Of a stretch of 64,000 bases of DNA, positions 1-12,682 are shown in pieces. The DNA is from Blastococcus saxobsidens (GTDB lineage Bacteria; Actinomycetota; Actinomycetes; Mycobacteriales; Geodermatophilaceae). The DNA is taken from the NCBI RefSeq assembly GCF_002938435.1, contig NZ_POQT01000006.1:62001-126000 (forward strand). Direction: 5' to 3'. Under the pieces are notes generated by a model that searched no databases, was not told the origin of the DNA, and saw only the letters and a list, made by a program, of their open reading frames with translations. The number at the start of each line of letters is the position of its first letter. The stretch's first letter is position 1. Position numbers and translations under genes: made by a program.

Positions 1-45
1 GCTCTGCTCGGTCACGCGGGTCCTTCCGGGTCGGCGGAGAAGGGG

Positions 46-87
46 CCGGGGCCGCGCGGGGCGGGCATGCCACCCGCGCGGCCCCGG
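46..87 (-). terminator. hairpin terminator after the CHRD-like gene
   Basis: A perfect 15-bp inverted repeat (46-60 and 73-87) with a 12-nt loop lies just past the stop codon of the leftward CHRD-like gene. There is no T-tract, as is usual in high-GC actinobacteria. The 45 bases to its left hold nothing I can assign. Confidence 0.75.
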
Positions 88-94
88 AGCCGGA

Positions 95-862
95 TCAGGC
101 CTGGTCGGCCTGACGACGGCGGTAGGCGACGGCACCGGCAGCAGCCGCACCGACCGCAGCCAGGGCGCCGACACCGATCGCGGCCTGGTTCTCCACGCCG
201 CTGGTCGCACCGGCACCGGTCTCGGCACCACCGGCGGGCGTGGTGCCCATCTGCGCGGCCTTCAGCGGGCCACAGGCGGCCGGGGCGGTGGCCTCCATGG
301 GCAGCGAGGGGTCGAGGTCGCTCTTGATGTCGCCGTCGTAGGCGCCCGAGCCGTCCTTGTCCACGCCGTGCACCACGAGGACAGCGGTGCCGGCCGCGAA
401 CGCCTTCTGCACGTCCTCGGTGATGGAGAAGGTGCGCTCGTAGGTCAGGGAACCACCCTCGGCGGTCGGGAACCGGTCGACGGCCAGGCCGCTGTCGGGG
501 CTGGTGTCACCGGTCGTGGTGAGCGAGGTGCCGATGGCGCCGTAGGCGGGCGCGCCCTCGGTGGTGCTCAGGAAGCCGTCGCCGTCCTTGTCGTCGGCGT
601 CGGTCGGGCACACACCCTGGGCGCCGATGTGGAAGTGCTGGGCGTGCGGGGACCCGGCCAGCAGGTTGGACGCCTTGACCGTCACGGTCGCCTGGTCGCC
701 CTTGAGGGTCACCATGCCGGTGCCGGTGACGCCCGACTGGTTCAGGGCGCCGAGGGAGGCCTGGTAGCTGCCGTCGTGGTCGGCCAGGGCCGTGCCCATG
801 GTGAGCAGCGGGAACGCCGCGGCGGCGATGGCGACGGTCGGGAGGGCGAATGCCTTGCGCAT
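95..862 (-). CDS. CHRD-like secreted/anchored protein
   Basis: 255 aa if started at the ATG at 862, which follows a GGAG ribosome site; the open frame extends upstream but adds only low-complexity residues. Seen: a signal peptide (residues 1-28, ending ALA), then a domain with a HAQHFHIG segment resembling CHRD-type exported proteins. A Gly/Ala-rich C-terminal membrane segment ends in RRRQ, so it is probably membrane-anchored, but no LPXTG sortase motif is present. It is divergent from copC-copD across a 167-bp intergenic region, so a role at the cell surface, perhaps linked to copper or oxidative stress, is possible. That role is inferred from neighbours only. Confidence 0.8.
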   Translation of the reverse strand: MRKAFALPTVAIAAAAFPLLTMGTALADHDGSYQASLGALNQSGVTGTGMVTLKGDQATVTVKASNLLAGSPHAQHFHIGAQGVCPTDADDKDGDGFLSTTEGAPAYGAIGTSLTTTGDTSPDSGLAVDRFPTAEGGSLTYERTFSITEDVQKAFAAGTAVLVVHGVDKDGSGAYDGDIKSDLDPSLPMEATAPAACGPLKAAQMGTTPAGGAETGAGATSGVENQAAIGVGALAAVGAAAAGAVAYRRRQADQA

Positions 863-1029
863 GGTGTGCTCCAGTTCTCGGGGGGACTGACACGAACCAG
901 CAGGCGGCTCCCCCGGCGGGAGATTCCTCCCGCCTCCGCCTGTGATGCAACCCGCATTCGGCGCCGCCCCCCGGATCGGTTCACCTGGGGGGAAAATTCT
1001 CGGCCGATCCCAACCGGAGGGCCCCTCCG

Positions 1030-1629
1030 GTGCGAACATCGAGCATGACTGCTTCGCGATCGGCCGGTCGAGGCCACTCCCCCGGACGGCGGGTGGGCCA
1101 GGCGCTGCTCGGCATGGCCGCGACCGCGCTGATCGTGGGCACCGGACCCTCCGTGGCCCTCGCCCACGACGGACTGGTCAGCACCACGCCGGCCCCGGCC
1201 GAGACGGTGAGCACCGCGCCGTCGGCCGTCGAACTCCGGTTCACCGGGGAACCGCTGCCGCTGGGCACCCAGGTGCTGGTGAGCGGACCGGACGGCGCCC
1301 CGGTGTCGGAGGGCCCTGCCGAGATCCGCGACACCGCGGTCGTCCAGCCGGTGCGGGACGCGCTCCCGGCGGGCGCCTACCGGGTGGAGTGGCGCAGCAC
1401 CTCCTCCGACGGGCACCCGCTGTCGGGAACGTACGACTTCACCGTCACCGAGGCCGCCGCCTCCGCGCCTGCCTCCGCGCCCGCCGCCGCCGCCGAGCCG
1501 GTCCTGGAGCCGGCCCGGGCCGACGCTCCTCAGGACGCCGGGCTCCCCGCCGTCTATCCGCTGGCCGGCGTCGGCCTGCTCGGCGCCCTCGGCGTCCTGA
1601 CCGCCCGTCGGCTGCGCAGGCGGTCGTGA
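1030..1629 (+). CDS. copC: CopC-domain copper resistance protein
   Basis: 199 aa from the GTG at 1030 (GGAGG about 10 nt upstream); an ATG at 1045 would give 194 aa. A signal peptide ends at ALA-HDG, so the mature protein begins with the histidine that starts the CopC domain (residues ~45-140, with a conserved DGHPLSGTY-type end). An Ala/Pro linker and a C-terminal membrane helix with RRLRRRS follow. The family binds copper outside the membrane and works with CopD. The stop overlaps the copD start by 4 bases (GTGA), indicating translational coupling. Confidence 0.88.
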   Translation: MRTSSMTASRSAGRGHSPGRRVGQALLGMAATALIVGTGPSVALAHDGLVSTTPAPAETVSTAPSAVELRFTGEPLPLGTQVLVSGPDGAPVSEGPAEIRDTAVVQPVRDALPAGAYRVEWRSTSSDGHPLSGTYDFTVTEAAASAPASAPAAAAEPVLEPARADAPQDAGLPAVYPLAGVGLLGALGVLTARRLRRRS

Positions 1630-3017
1630 CCCGCGGCGGGCCGGCGACCCTGCTGACCCCCGAGGGCCGATCCCCGGCCCGAGCGGAGCAGGAGGCACGG
1701 CTGCCGTGGACGGCGCCTGCACTGGCCGCCACCGGCGTCGCGCTGGTCGCCGTCGTCCTGGCGGCGCTCACCGTCGGCGGTGGCGGTCCCGAGGGCGGGC
1801 ACCCCCTGGCCGGTCCCGGCGCCCTGGTCGAAGGTCTGGCGCCGATCGCCGCCCTGGCCGCGCGGATCGCCGCCGTGGGCACCGTCGGCACTCTGGTCTT
1901 CGCCGCCGTCCTCCTGCCCGGGACCCCCGAGGCCCGCCGGGCGCTCGGCGCCGCCTCGTCGTGGGCGCTGGCCTGGGCCGGGACCACCGCGCTCGGGGCC
2001 GTCCTGACCGTGAGCCTCCTGGTGGGCCGGTCGCCGGCCTCGCTGCCCTGGTCGTCGCTGCAGGTCTACCTCCTCGACACCGGCGCCGGCCGGGCCACGC
2101 TGGTCGTGCTGGCGCTCGCCGCCGTCCTCGTCCCCGCGGCCCGACGGTGCCGCACCCCGGCAGGTGCCCGGCTGCTGCTGGCCGTCGCGGCGGCGGCACT
2201 GCTCGCCCCGGTCGTGCTCAGCGGGCACTCCTCGGCCGCGGACGACCACCTGGCCGCCGTCACCACGCTCGGCGTGCACGTGCTGGCCGCGGCCGTCTGG
2301 GTCGGCGGGTTGCTCGCGCTGCTCGTCCACGGCCGAGGCAGCGGGACGGCGGCGTCGGCGGCCTCCCGGTTCAGCGGTGTGGCGCTGGTCTGCTTCCTCG
2401 CCACCGCGGTCACCGGCGTGCTCGCCGCGTGGTTCGTGCTGGGCGGCACGGAGGCGCTCCTGGCGGCGGCCGGCACCGGCTACGGCTGGCTGCTGGTGGG
2501 CAAGACCGCCGGCCTGGTCGCCCTCGGCGTGCTCGGCTGGCAGCACCGCCGGCGCACCCTCCCCCGGCTCCGGGCCGGCGATCGGCGCAGCTTCCGCCGG
2601 TTCGCCACCGGAGAGGTGCTGGTCATGCTGGCGACCGTGGCCCTGGCGGTGGGGTTGGCGGGTTCCCCTCCCCCGGCCGGCGCCGCACCGGTACCTGGCA
2701 CCGCGGCCCAGGAGCCGGCCGCCCCGGCGGGCGCGGCGGGCGACCCGATGGCCGGCCACGACCACGGGGAGCTCTCGGTCGGCGTGCTCGTCGACGAGGA
2801 ACGTTTCCACGTCGCCGCGCCGGTCGCCGCCGGCTCGCGGGTGACCGTGTTCAACGGCACCGGCCAGGACGTGACGCTGACCGCCGAGGACGGCGCGTTC
2901 GACGTCGCCGTCCCCGGGGGCAGCCTGCTGACCTTCCAGGCCCCGGCGCAGCCCGGCGAGTACCGCTTCGCCAGCAGCCACGACGCCGGCTTCACCGACG
3001 TCCTGGTCGTCCAGTGA
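1626..3017 (+). CDS. copD: CopD-family copper transport membrane protein with a C-terminal cupredoxin-like domain
   Basis: 463 aa from the GTG at 1626, which overlaps the copC stop. About nine membrane segments make up the CopD copper-import domain (residues ~25-345). The ~100 C-terminal residues contain an HDH motif and a beta-rich domain resembling a plastocyanin-like fold. The usual type 1 copper Cys and Met positions appear replaced, so this domain may not bind copper classically. Copper handling together with CopC follows from family knowledge; the function of the extra domain is unknown. Confidence 0.87.
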   Translation: MTRGGPATLLTPEGRSPARAEQEARLPWTAPALAATGVALVAVVLAALTVGGGGPEGGHPLAGPGALVEGLAPIAALAARIAAVGTVGTLVFAAVLLPGTPEARRALGAASSWALAWAGTTALGAVLTVSLLVGRSPASLPWSSLQVYLLDTGAGRATLVVLALAAVLVPAARRCRTPAGARLLLAVAAAALLAPVVLSGHSSAADDHLAAVTTLGVHVLAAAVWVGGLLALLVHGRGSGTAASAASRFSGVALVCFLATAVTGVLAAWFVLGGTEALLAAAGTGYGWLLVGKTAGLVALGVLGWQHRRRTLPRLRAGDRRSFRRFATGEVLVMLATVALAVGLAGSPPPAGAAPVPGTAAQEPAAPAGAAGDPMAGHDHGELSVGVLVDEERFHVAAPVAAGSRVTVFNGTGQDVTLTAEDGAFDVAVPGGSLLTFQAPAQPGEYRFASSHDAGFTDVLVVQ

Positions 3018-3052
3018 GTTGATGGAACGGCCCTGGTGACGAGCTGGAACGG

Positions 3053-3101
3053 CCCCGTCCCGAGGCTCGTCGCGAGCTTGCGAGCGATGAGGAGGACGGG
3101 G
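3053..3101. terminator. bidirectional hairpin between copD and metH, REP-like
   Basis: CCCCGTCC (3053-3060) pairs with GGACGGGG (3094-3101). An inner stem, CTCGTCGC with GCGATGAG (one G-U pair), extends it. It sits between two convergent genes. Its core CGCGAGCTTGCGAG recurs, inverted, inside the recD2-like gene at 16.68 kb, so this may be a dispersed palindromic element rather than a plain terminator. Confidence 0.7.
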
Positions 3102-3118
3102 TCCTTCTGCGGGGTCCT

Positions 3119-6919
<3,801 letters not shown>

Positions 6920-7097
6920 AGGGTTCCCCAGTGGGTCTCTCGATGGGCGTGCGGGCCTTGCGCTCCGTCACCCCGGCGGGCTGGCCCAGGCCTGGGCGTT
7001 CCCGATGTCACCCAGCATCGTCTCACCTCGGCGGGCGCCGGCACAGCAGGCCCGGTCGAGCGGCCCCGTGCGCGCATCCGGAGCGGAGGGATCGACG

Positions 7098-7103
7098 TAG
7101 GCT
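7098..7103 (+). promoter_or_regulatory. -10 element of a leaderless promoter
   Basis: TAGGCT ends 7 nt before the GTG at 7111. The same TANNNT-to-start geometry occurs at several other genes in this window, supporting transcription from the start codon itself. Confidence 0.5.
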
Positions 7104-7110
7104 GGCAGGG

Positions 7111-7983
7111 GTGACCGATCCGATGTCCAGCACCGATGACCTTCCGCAGCTCACCGACCCGGTGGTCGTGGCCGCGTTCGAGGGCTGGAACGACGCCGGG
7201 GACGCCGCCACGGGCGCCGTGGAGCACCTGGAGCTGATCTGGGACGCGAAGCCGCTGGCCGCACTGGACCCCGAGGACTACTACGACTTCCAGGTCAACC
7301 GGCCCACCGTCTCTCTGGTCGACGGGGTGAGCCGGCGCATCGAGTGGCCCACCACGCGCATCTCCGTCGCCCGCCCCGAGGGCCTCGAGCGCGACGTCGT
7401 GCTGATCCGCGGCATCGAGCCCAACATGCGGTGGCGCAGCTTCTGCGACGAGCTCATCGAGATCCTGCGGGAGCTCGACGCCGGGATGGTCGTTGCGCTG
7501 GGCGCCCTGCTGGCCGACACCCCGCACACCCGCCCGACCCCCGTCACCGGCTCGGCCTACGACGCGGAGTCCGCCCGGGCCTATTCGCTGGAGACCTCGC
7601 GCTACGAGGGTCCCACCGGCATCCTCGGCGTCTTCCAGGACGCCTGCGTGCAGGCCGGCCTGCCGGCGGTCAGCTTCTGGGCCGCCGTTCCGCACTACGT
7701 GTCCCAGCCGCCGTCGCCCCGGGCCACCGTGGCCCTGCTGCAGCGGATCGAGGAGGTCCTGGAGACGACCGTGCCGCTGGGTGCGCTCCCCCAGCAGGCC
7801 GACGAGTGGGTCAAGACCGTCGACGAGATGGCCAACGAGGACGCCGAGGTCGTCGAGTACGTGCGCTCGCTCGAGGAGCGGGCCACCGAGGACGACCTGT
7901 CCCGGGCCAACGGCGACACGATCGCCCGGGAGTTCGAGCGCTACCTCCGCCGTCGCGGTGGGGGTTCCGCCGGCGGTTCCTGA
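7111..7983 (+). CDS. PAC2 family protein
   Basis: 290 aa. Belongs to the actinobacterial PAC2 family (proteasome-assembly-chaperone-2 fold), recognised from the FEGWNDAGDAA start and the GALLADTPHTRP segment. The biochemical role is not established; actinobacteria have proteasomes, so a link is plausible but inferred. The GTG at 7111 is favoured because a TAGGCT -10 hexamer ends 7 nt before it (leaderless). The ATG at 7123, with GGGG 9-11 nt upstream, is the alternative. It is divergent from metH, as in Mycobacterium tuberculosis, where the metH and PAC2 genes are also neighbours. Confidence 0.88.
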   Translation: MTDPMSSTDDLPQLTDPVVVAAFEGWNDAGDAATGAVEHLELIWDAKPLAALDPEDYYDFQVNRPTVSLVDGVSRRIEWPTTRISVARPEGLERDVVLIRGIEPNMRWRSFCDELIEILRELDAGMVVALGALLADTPHTRPTPVTGSAYDAESARAYSLETSRYEGPTGILGVFQDACVQAGLPAVSFWAAVPHYVSQPPSPRATVALLQRIEEVLETTVPLGALPQQADEWVKTVDEMANEDAEVVEYVRSLEERATEDDLSRANGDTIAREFERYLRRRGGGSAGGS

Positions 7984-8007
7984 GTCCCGGCGCATGGCCG
8001 GCCGCCG

Positions 8008-9060
8008 TCAGCGCTCCGCCAGCAGCGGGCGCATCTGCGCCGACGCGTCGGCGTCGAACAGCCGGTCGTGGGTGGCCAGCGCGAAGCGGTCGGTCATGCC
8101 CGACACGTAGTCGACGACCTGGGTCAGGACCTCGGCCTCGGTGTCCCGGTAGGAGCCGGGCACCAGCTGCGGGTGCGCCAGGTGGTGGTCGACCAGGCGG
8201 CGGATGACGTCGACGGCGACGTGCTTCTGCCCGGCCGCCACGTCGGAGGCGTAGACCCGGGCGAACATGAAGTCGCGCAGCTCGTGCATCGCCTCCAGCG
8301 CGTCCGGGGCCATGACGACGGCCCCGGCGGTGTTCGCGGCGGACAGGGAGCCGGCGACGACGGCGTCGATCATCGCGCCCACCATCTGGCTGCCCGGCTG
8401 CCCGAAGACGGCGACGGCGCGGGCGGGCAGGTCGGCGGCGCGGATGACCCCGGCGCGGGCGGCGTCCAGGGCGTCGTGGGACAGGTAGCCGATCCGGTCG
8501 GCGTAGCGCACGCACTCGGCCTCGCGGGTGGCCGGCGGAGGGTCGATCTTCCAGCTGTGGGCGCGGATGCCGTCGCGGACCTCCCAGGTGAGGTTGAGGT
8601 CCTCCAGCACCTCGACGATCCGCACGCCCTGGGCTGCGTGGTGCCACCCGCCGGGCACGTAGGGGTCGAACGCCTCCTCGCCGATGTGCCCGAACGGCGA
8701 GTGCCCGACGTCGTGGCCGAGCGCGATGGCTTCGGCGAGGGACTCGTTGAGGCCCAGCCCGCGCGCCAGCGACCGGGCCACCTGGGTGACCTGCAGCGTG
8801 TGCGTGAGGCGGGTGACGAAGTGGTCGCCGTCGGGGTTCAGGAAGACCTGCGTCTTGTGCTTGAGCCGGCGGAACGCCTTGGCGTGCAGGATCCGGTCCC
8901 GGTCCCGCTCGAAGGCGGTCCGCAGCGCGTCCTCCGGCTCCGGTCGCACCCGCCCCCGGGAGGCGGCCGCCCGGGCCGCCGACGGCGCGAGCTGCTCCTC
9001 GGCGTGCTCGCGGGCGGCGCGGTCGGTCAGCCGGAAGGGGCCGGCGGGCGCGCTGCTCAT
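8008..9060 (-). CDS. dgt: deoxyguanosinetriphosphate triphosphohydrolase-like HD protein
   Basis: 350 aa, ATG at 9060. An HD-domain nucleotidohydrolase: THTLQV, the metal-binding [11 protein letters not shown] segment and the downstream [11 protein letters not shown] aspartate are all present. The family hydrolyses dNTPs to deoxynucleosides and triphosphate. The start overlaps the mshC stop by 4 bases (ATGA), so the two are translationally coupled. The open frame runs upstream through mshC in another frame; that extension is not coding. Confidence 0.92.
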   Translation of the reverse strand: MSSAPAGPFRLTDRAAREHAEEQLAPSAARAAASRGRVRPEPEDALRTAFERDRDRILHAKAFRRLKHKTQVFLNPDGDHFVTRLTHTLQVTQVARSLARGLGLNESLAEAIALGHDVGHSPFGHIGEEAFDPYVPGGWHHAAQGVRIVEVLEDLNLTWEVRDGIRAHSWKIDPPPATREAECVRYADRIGYLSHDALDAARAGVIRAADLPARAVAVFGQPGSQMVGAMIDAVVAGSLSAANTAGAVVMAPDALEAMHELRDFMFARVYASDVAAGQKHVAVDVIRRLVDHHLAHPQLVPGSYRDTEAEVLTQVVDYVSGMTDRFALATHDRLFDADASAQMRPLLAER

Positions 9061-10313
9061 CCGCAGTCGCCCAGGTCGACGCCGAGGAGGGCGTCCACGG
9101 CGTCGCAGATGACCTGCGGCGCCTGCTCCTCGAGGTCGTCCGCGTCGGCGGCCAGCGTCCGTGCCGCCCACTCGTCGACCAGTGCGATGGCGCCGGCGCT
9201 GTCCAGGTCGTCGGAGAGCCGCTCGCGAAGCCCCTTCAGCACCGGCCCGGCGGGTGCGCCGGCATCGCGCGCGACCGCGCGCCGCCAGGTGCCCAGCCGC
9301 CGCTCGGCCGCCCGCAGGAGGTCGGAGGTCCAGGCCCGGTCGGTGCGGTAGTGACCGGAGAGCAGCGCCAGCCGGATCGCCATCGGGTCGACGCCCTCGC
9401 CGCGCAGCTTGGACACGAACACCAGGTTGCCCCGGCTCTTGCTCATCTTCTCGCCGTCGAGCCCGATCATCGCCGCGTGCACGTACGCCTTGGCGAACGG
9501 CTTCGTGCCCGCGAGCGCCTCGGCGTGGGCGGCGGAGAACTCGTGGTGCGGGAACACCAGGTCGCTGCCGCCACCCTGGACGTCGAAGCCCATGCCGATG
9601 GTGTCCAGGGCGATCGTGGCGCACTCGATGTGCCAGCCGGGCCGCCCCTCGGCCCCTCGGGGGCCGGGCCACGTCGGCTCGCCCTCGCGCCGCCCGCGCC
9701 ACAGCAGCGGATCGAGCCGGTTGCGCTTGCCGGAGCGGTCGGGGTCGCCCCCGCGCTCGGCGAAGAACCGGAGCATCGTGGCCTCGTCGTAGCGGGACTC
9801 GCTGCCGAACCCGGGCGCCTGGGCGACGTCGTGGTAGACGTCTCCGGTGCCGTCGTCGAGCACGTAGGCCAGCCCCGCGTCGAGCAGCTGCTCGATCTGC
9901 GCCACGATCAGCGGGATGGCCTCCACGGCACCGACGTAGTCCTCCGGGGGCAGCACGCGCAACGCCGTCATGTCCTCGCGGAACAGCGCCGTCTCGCGCA
10001 TGCCGAGCACGACCCAGTCCTCGTTGTCGCGGTCGGCGCGCTCGAGCAGCGGATCGTCGACGTCGGTGACGTTCTGGACGTAGTGGACGGCGTGGCCGGC
10101 GTCGCGCCACATGCGGTTGATCAGGTCGAAGGCCAGGTAGGTGGCGGCGTGCCCGAGGTGCGTCGCGTCGTAGGGGGTGATGCCGCAGACGTACATCCGG
10201 GCCGTGCGGTCGGGGGTCGTCGCGACGATCTCGCCCCGGGCGGTGTCGTAGACCTTGAGCACGGGGCCGGTTCCGGGCAGGGTCGGCAGCAGCGGAGCGG
10301 GCCAGGAGAGCAC
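9057..10313 (-). CDS. mshC: L-cysteine:1D-myo-inositol 2-amino-2-deoxy-alpha-D-glucopyranoside ligase
   Basis: 418 aa. Mycothiol biosynthesis: it ATP-dependently joins cysteine to GlcN-Ins. It is a cysteinyl-tRNA synthetase homologue with the HIGH-like THLGHA motif (~residue 50), KMSKS (~293) and zinc ligands in YVCGITP, HIECA and PHHE. The C-terminal tRNA-anticodon domain of true CysRS is absent, which separates MshC from CysS. The GTG at 10313 is preceded by a TAGGCT -10 hexamer on the minus strand (10325-10320), so it is probably leaderless. It overlaps dgt downstream and is divergent from a mycothiol-dependent isomerase-like gene. Confidence 0.96.
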   Translation of the reverse strand: MLSWPAPLLPTLPGTGPVLKVYDTARGEIVATTPDRTARMYVCGITPYDATHLGHAATYLAFDLINRMWRDAGHAVHYVQNVTDVDDPLLERADRDNEDWVVLGMRETALFREDMTALRVLPPEDYVGAVEAIPLIVAQIEQLLDAGLAYVLDDGTGDVYHDVAQAPGFGSESRYDEATMLRFFAERGGDPDRSGKRNRLDPLLWRGRREGEPTWPGPRGAEGRPGWHIECATIALDTIGMGFDVQGGGSDLVFPHHEFSAAHAEALAGTKPFAKAYVHAAMIGLDGEKMSKSRGNLVFVSKLRGEGVDPMAIRLALLSGHYRTDRAWTSDLLRAAERRLGTWRRAVARDAGAPAGPVLKGLRERLSDDLDSAGAIALVDEWAARTLAADADDLEEQAPQVICDAVDALLGVDLGDCG

Positions 10314-10319
10314 GGCACG

Positions 10320-10325
10320 AGCCTA
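10320..10325 (-). promoter_or_regulatory. -10 element of the mshC promoter
   Basis: TAGGCT on the minus strand, with its 3' end 6 nt before the mshC GTG, consistent with a leaderless transcript carrying mshC-dgt. Confidence 0.5.
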
Positions 10326-10373
10326 GAGCGCAGGTCCGACGACGTTCGGTCCGGCGGGCGGACGAGGAGCAGC

Positions 10374-11090
10374 ATGGAGCTCGACGAGTACCTTCCGGCC
10401 CTGCAGCGGACGAACGCGCGGTTCGCCGACGCCGCCGCCGAGGCGGTCCTGGCGCGCGGCTGGGCCTCCCGGGTTCACGGCTGCCCGGGGTGGTCGCTGG
10501 CCGACCTGGTGTGGCACCTCGCCGAGGTGCAGCACTTCTGGGCGTGGGTGGTGCGCACCCGGGCGGTCGACCCCGCCACCTACGTCGAGCCGCGGCGGCA
10601 CCCGGACGACGAGCTGCTCGGCTACCTCTCCGCGCAGAGCGCCGAGCTGGAGACGGCGCTGGCCGGCGCCGACCCGGCCGAGCGGGTGTGGACCTGGGCG
10701 CCCCGCCAGGACGTGGCCTTCGTGCTGCGCCGTCAGCTGCAGGAGGCCACGGTGCACACGGTCGACGTCGAGCAGGTGCTGGGCGACGTCCGGCCGATCC
10801 CGGCCGACGTGGGGCTGGACGGCCTGGACGAGTGGCTGGAGGTCATGGTGCCCGGCGCACTGCCCCAGGGGCCGCCGGAGGACGCACACCCCGTCGTCCT
10901 GCACGCGGTGGACGCCGACGCCGAGCGCACCCTCTTCCCCGGATCGAGACCCTTCCCGATCGCCGCGCTCACCGGGACCGCCGGCGACCTGCTGCTGGCC
11001 GTGTGGCGCCGGGTGCCGCTGGAAGTGCTCACCGTGGACGGCGACGGACTGCAGGCCGCCGCCATGATCGATCTCGTCACGCTGGAGTAG
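10374..11090 (+). CDS. maleylpyruvate isomerase-like mycothiol-dependent (DinB-fold) protein
   Basis: 238 aa, ATG at 10374 with a GAGGAG ribosome site. The N-terminal half matches the mycothiol-dependent maleylpyruvate isomerase metal-binding domain (DinB-like four-helix bundle). Metal-ligand histidines are in VWHLAEVQHFW (~residues 44-54) and in the ATVHTVDVE segment (~125). The C-terminal domain is of the MDMPI C type. The substrate is unknown; many paralogues exist per genome, probably using mycothiol as cofactor. Placement opposite mshC fits that cofactor. Confidence 0.88.
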   Translation: MELDEYLPALQRTNARFADAAAEAVLARGWASRVHGCPGWSLADLVWHLAEVQHFWAWVVRTRAVDPATYVEPRRHPDDELLGYLSAQSAELETALAGADPAERVWTWAPRQDVAFVLRRQLQEATVHTVDVEQVLGDVRPIPADVGLDGLDEWLEVMVPGALPQGPPEDAHPVVLHAVDADAERTLFPGSRPFPIAALTGTAGDLLLAVWRRVPLEVLTVDGDGLQAAAMIDLVTLE

Positions 11091-11288
11091 CTACTGCTGC
11101 CTCCGCCCGGGGCTCTCGCGTGACCACTCGCGGCCCAGTAGCAACGCGCTGGCGAGCGCCAGGAACCCCAGCGTCCCGCCGACCCAGTTCCCGAGGGTCT
11201 CGTCCACGAGCAGGCTGAGCACGATCTTCGCGGCGAGCCCGGACAACCACAGGCCGACCGGCACTTTCCACGTCCTGACGCGGAGCAT
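11091..11288 (-). CDS. small two-helix membrane protein
   Basis: 65 aa with a strong GGAGGAGG ribosome site before the ATG at 11288. Two hydrophobic helices (residues ~10-27 and ~34-51) and a basic C-terminus. Not recognised. It abuts the preceding gene's stop tail-to-tail with no gap. Confidence 0.7.
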   Translation of the reverse strand: MLRVRTWKVPVGLWLSGLAAKIVLSLLVDETLGNWVGGTLGFLALASALLLGREWSRESPGRRQQ

Positions 11289-11334
11289 GGCGCCCTCCTC
11301 CGGTGCTCGGCTGCGGGGGCGGCACGTTACCGGC

Positions 11335-11721
11335 TCACGGCCAGCTCACCGCGTGGCGGTCGAACTCCTCGCCGGTCTGGATGCCGACCACGCAGAACAC
11401 CAGGCCGGCCGGGTCGAGCAGCTGCCAGAACGAGCCCATGTCCCGGTGCCTCCTCGCGCCCAGCCCCTCCAGGCGGGCGATCTCGGCGGGGATGTCGTCG
11501 GTCTCGATGTCGACGTGCCAGCGCGGCGGCGTCCCCTCGCCGGTCCGCTGGACCTCGACGTGGAACCCGTCGGCGAAGGAGCCGAGCGAGGCCCACGTCT
11601 CGTCGTCCGGGTCCGGCGTCGCGGAGCGGCCGGTGGCCCCGGCCCAGAAGCTCCGTCCGGCAGCGTGGTGCTCCGGCGGCAGGTCGAGCAGCAGGATCGA
11701 CAGACGGCTCCGATGCGGCAT
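11335..11721 (-). CDS. VOC (glyoxalase/bleomycin-resistance fold) protein
   Basis: 128 aa. A single vicinal-oxygen-chelate domain: the RWHVDIETDD strand with its histidine and the LLDPAGLVFCVVG strand are typical of these small metal-dependent or binding proteins. The substrate cannot be told. TAGGGT on the minus strand (11733-11728) ends 6 nt before the ATG, so the transcript is probably leaderless. Confidence 0.85.
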   Translation of the reverse strand: MPHRSRLSILLLDLPPEHHAAGRSFWAGATGRSATPDPDDETWASLGSFADGFHVEVQRTGEGTPPRWHVDIETDDIPAEIARLEGLGARRHRDMGSFWQLLDPAGLVFCVVGIQTGEEFDRHAVSWP

Positions 11722-11827
11722 GGGCGCACCCTAGGACGGGCCGATGACATCGAGATCCGTGGCGAGCCGGTCTCCCGTGGCGGGGCCACCGGCCTCAGCC
11801 CGATCTCGGCGCCCGGATACCCGCGTT

Positions 11828-11879
11828 CGTGCGCATGCGAGCGGCTTCGCAGCCTGCGAAAACGACGCGCATGCGCACG
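11828..11879 (-). terminator. compound hairpin downstream of the SCO1664-family gene
   Basis: Perfect 12-bp outer arms (11828-11839 and 11868-11879) enclose an inner TTCGCA/TGCGAA stem. It lies just past the SCO1664-family stop and is a likely terminator. The rest of 11722-11916 holds nothing else I can identify. Confidence 0.7.
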
Positions 11880-11916
11880 GGCGCGGCCGACAGCGGCCCT
11901 GTCGGTGGGCGGGGGC

Positions 11917-12669
11917 TCAGAACGGCGGCCAGGGAAGGGCGGGCCACTCGCCACTCGGCTCGGGGTGCCGCCCGGTGCGCAGCAGGTCGGCCACCCGCCG
12001 CTGGGTGCAGCGCACCTCGGTCCGGGTGAGGTGCTCGTGCAGCTGCTCCCCGAGCTCGCCGCGCAGCCCGTCGGCCAGCCGCTCGAGCACCGCCAGCGCC
12101 TCGGCGGGCAGCGGCGTGCCGGCCCAGCGCCACAGCAGGGTGCGCAGCTTCGGGTCGACGGAGAAGCAGATGCCGTGGTCGACGCCGTGCACGTGGCCGT
12201 CGGGCATCGGGATGATGTGGCCGCCCTTGCGGTCGGCGTTGTTCACCACCGCGTCGAAGACGGCCATGCGGCGCAGCGCGGCGTCGTCCCGGCGGACGAA
12301 GGCGGCCAGGTCGACGTCGGGGTCGCCGTCCACCCACAGCTGCACCATGCCGGGGCCGAACGGGCCCTCCCGGAGCACCGTCGGCGGGACGATCCGCCAG
12401 CCGGTGGCCTCCGAGACCAGGAAGGCGGAGATCTCGCGGCCGGCGAGCGTGCCGTCGGGGAAGTCCCACAGCGGGCGCTCCCCCGCCACCGGCTTGTAGA
12501 CGCACTCCGCGGCGAGGTCCCCGTGCCGGATGGCGCCGACGAGCGTCACGTTCGACGCGTCGAGCATCCGCCCCTCGAGGTCGATGACCCCGTGGGTGAG
12601 CAGCTCGTGCGCTTCGGCGTCGTCGGTGGGCGGGCGCAGGTCGGAGGCCTCGGCGGGCAGCTCGCTCAT
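11917..12669 (-). CDS. SCO1664 family protein (PI3/4-kinase-like fold)
   Basis: 250 aa. Recognised as the actinobacterial SCO1664 family, distantly related to phosphatidylinositol 3-/4-kinases. The CVYKPVAGERPLWDFP segment with a lysine resembles an ATP-binding strand, and FDAVVNNADRKGGH plus VDHGICF resemble the catalytic and metal-binding loops. The activity is unproven. It follows the DUF3090 gene by 13 bases and is almost certainly in the same operon. The pair also sits beside mshC in mycobacteria. Confidence 0.88.
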   Translation of the reverse strand: MSELPAEASDLRPPTDDAEAHELLTHGVIDLEGRMLDASNVTLVGAIRHGDLAAECVYKPVAGERPLWDFPDGTLAGREISAFLVSEATGWRIVPPTVLREGPFGPGMVQLWVDGDPDVDLAAFVRRDDAALRRMAVFDAVVNNADRKGGHIIPMPDGHVHGVDHGICFSVDPKLRTLLWRWAGTPLPAEALAVLERLADGLRGELGEQLHEHLTRTEVRCTQRRVADLLRTGRHPEPSGEWPALPWPPF

Positions 12670-12682
12670 CGGAGGCCGCCGC

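Noticed and set aside
6920-7110. possible cobalamin or SAM riboswitch before metH
   Set aside because: No B12-box or SAM-type core could be recognised on the metH strand.
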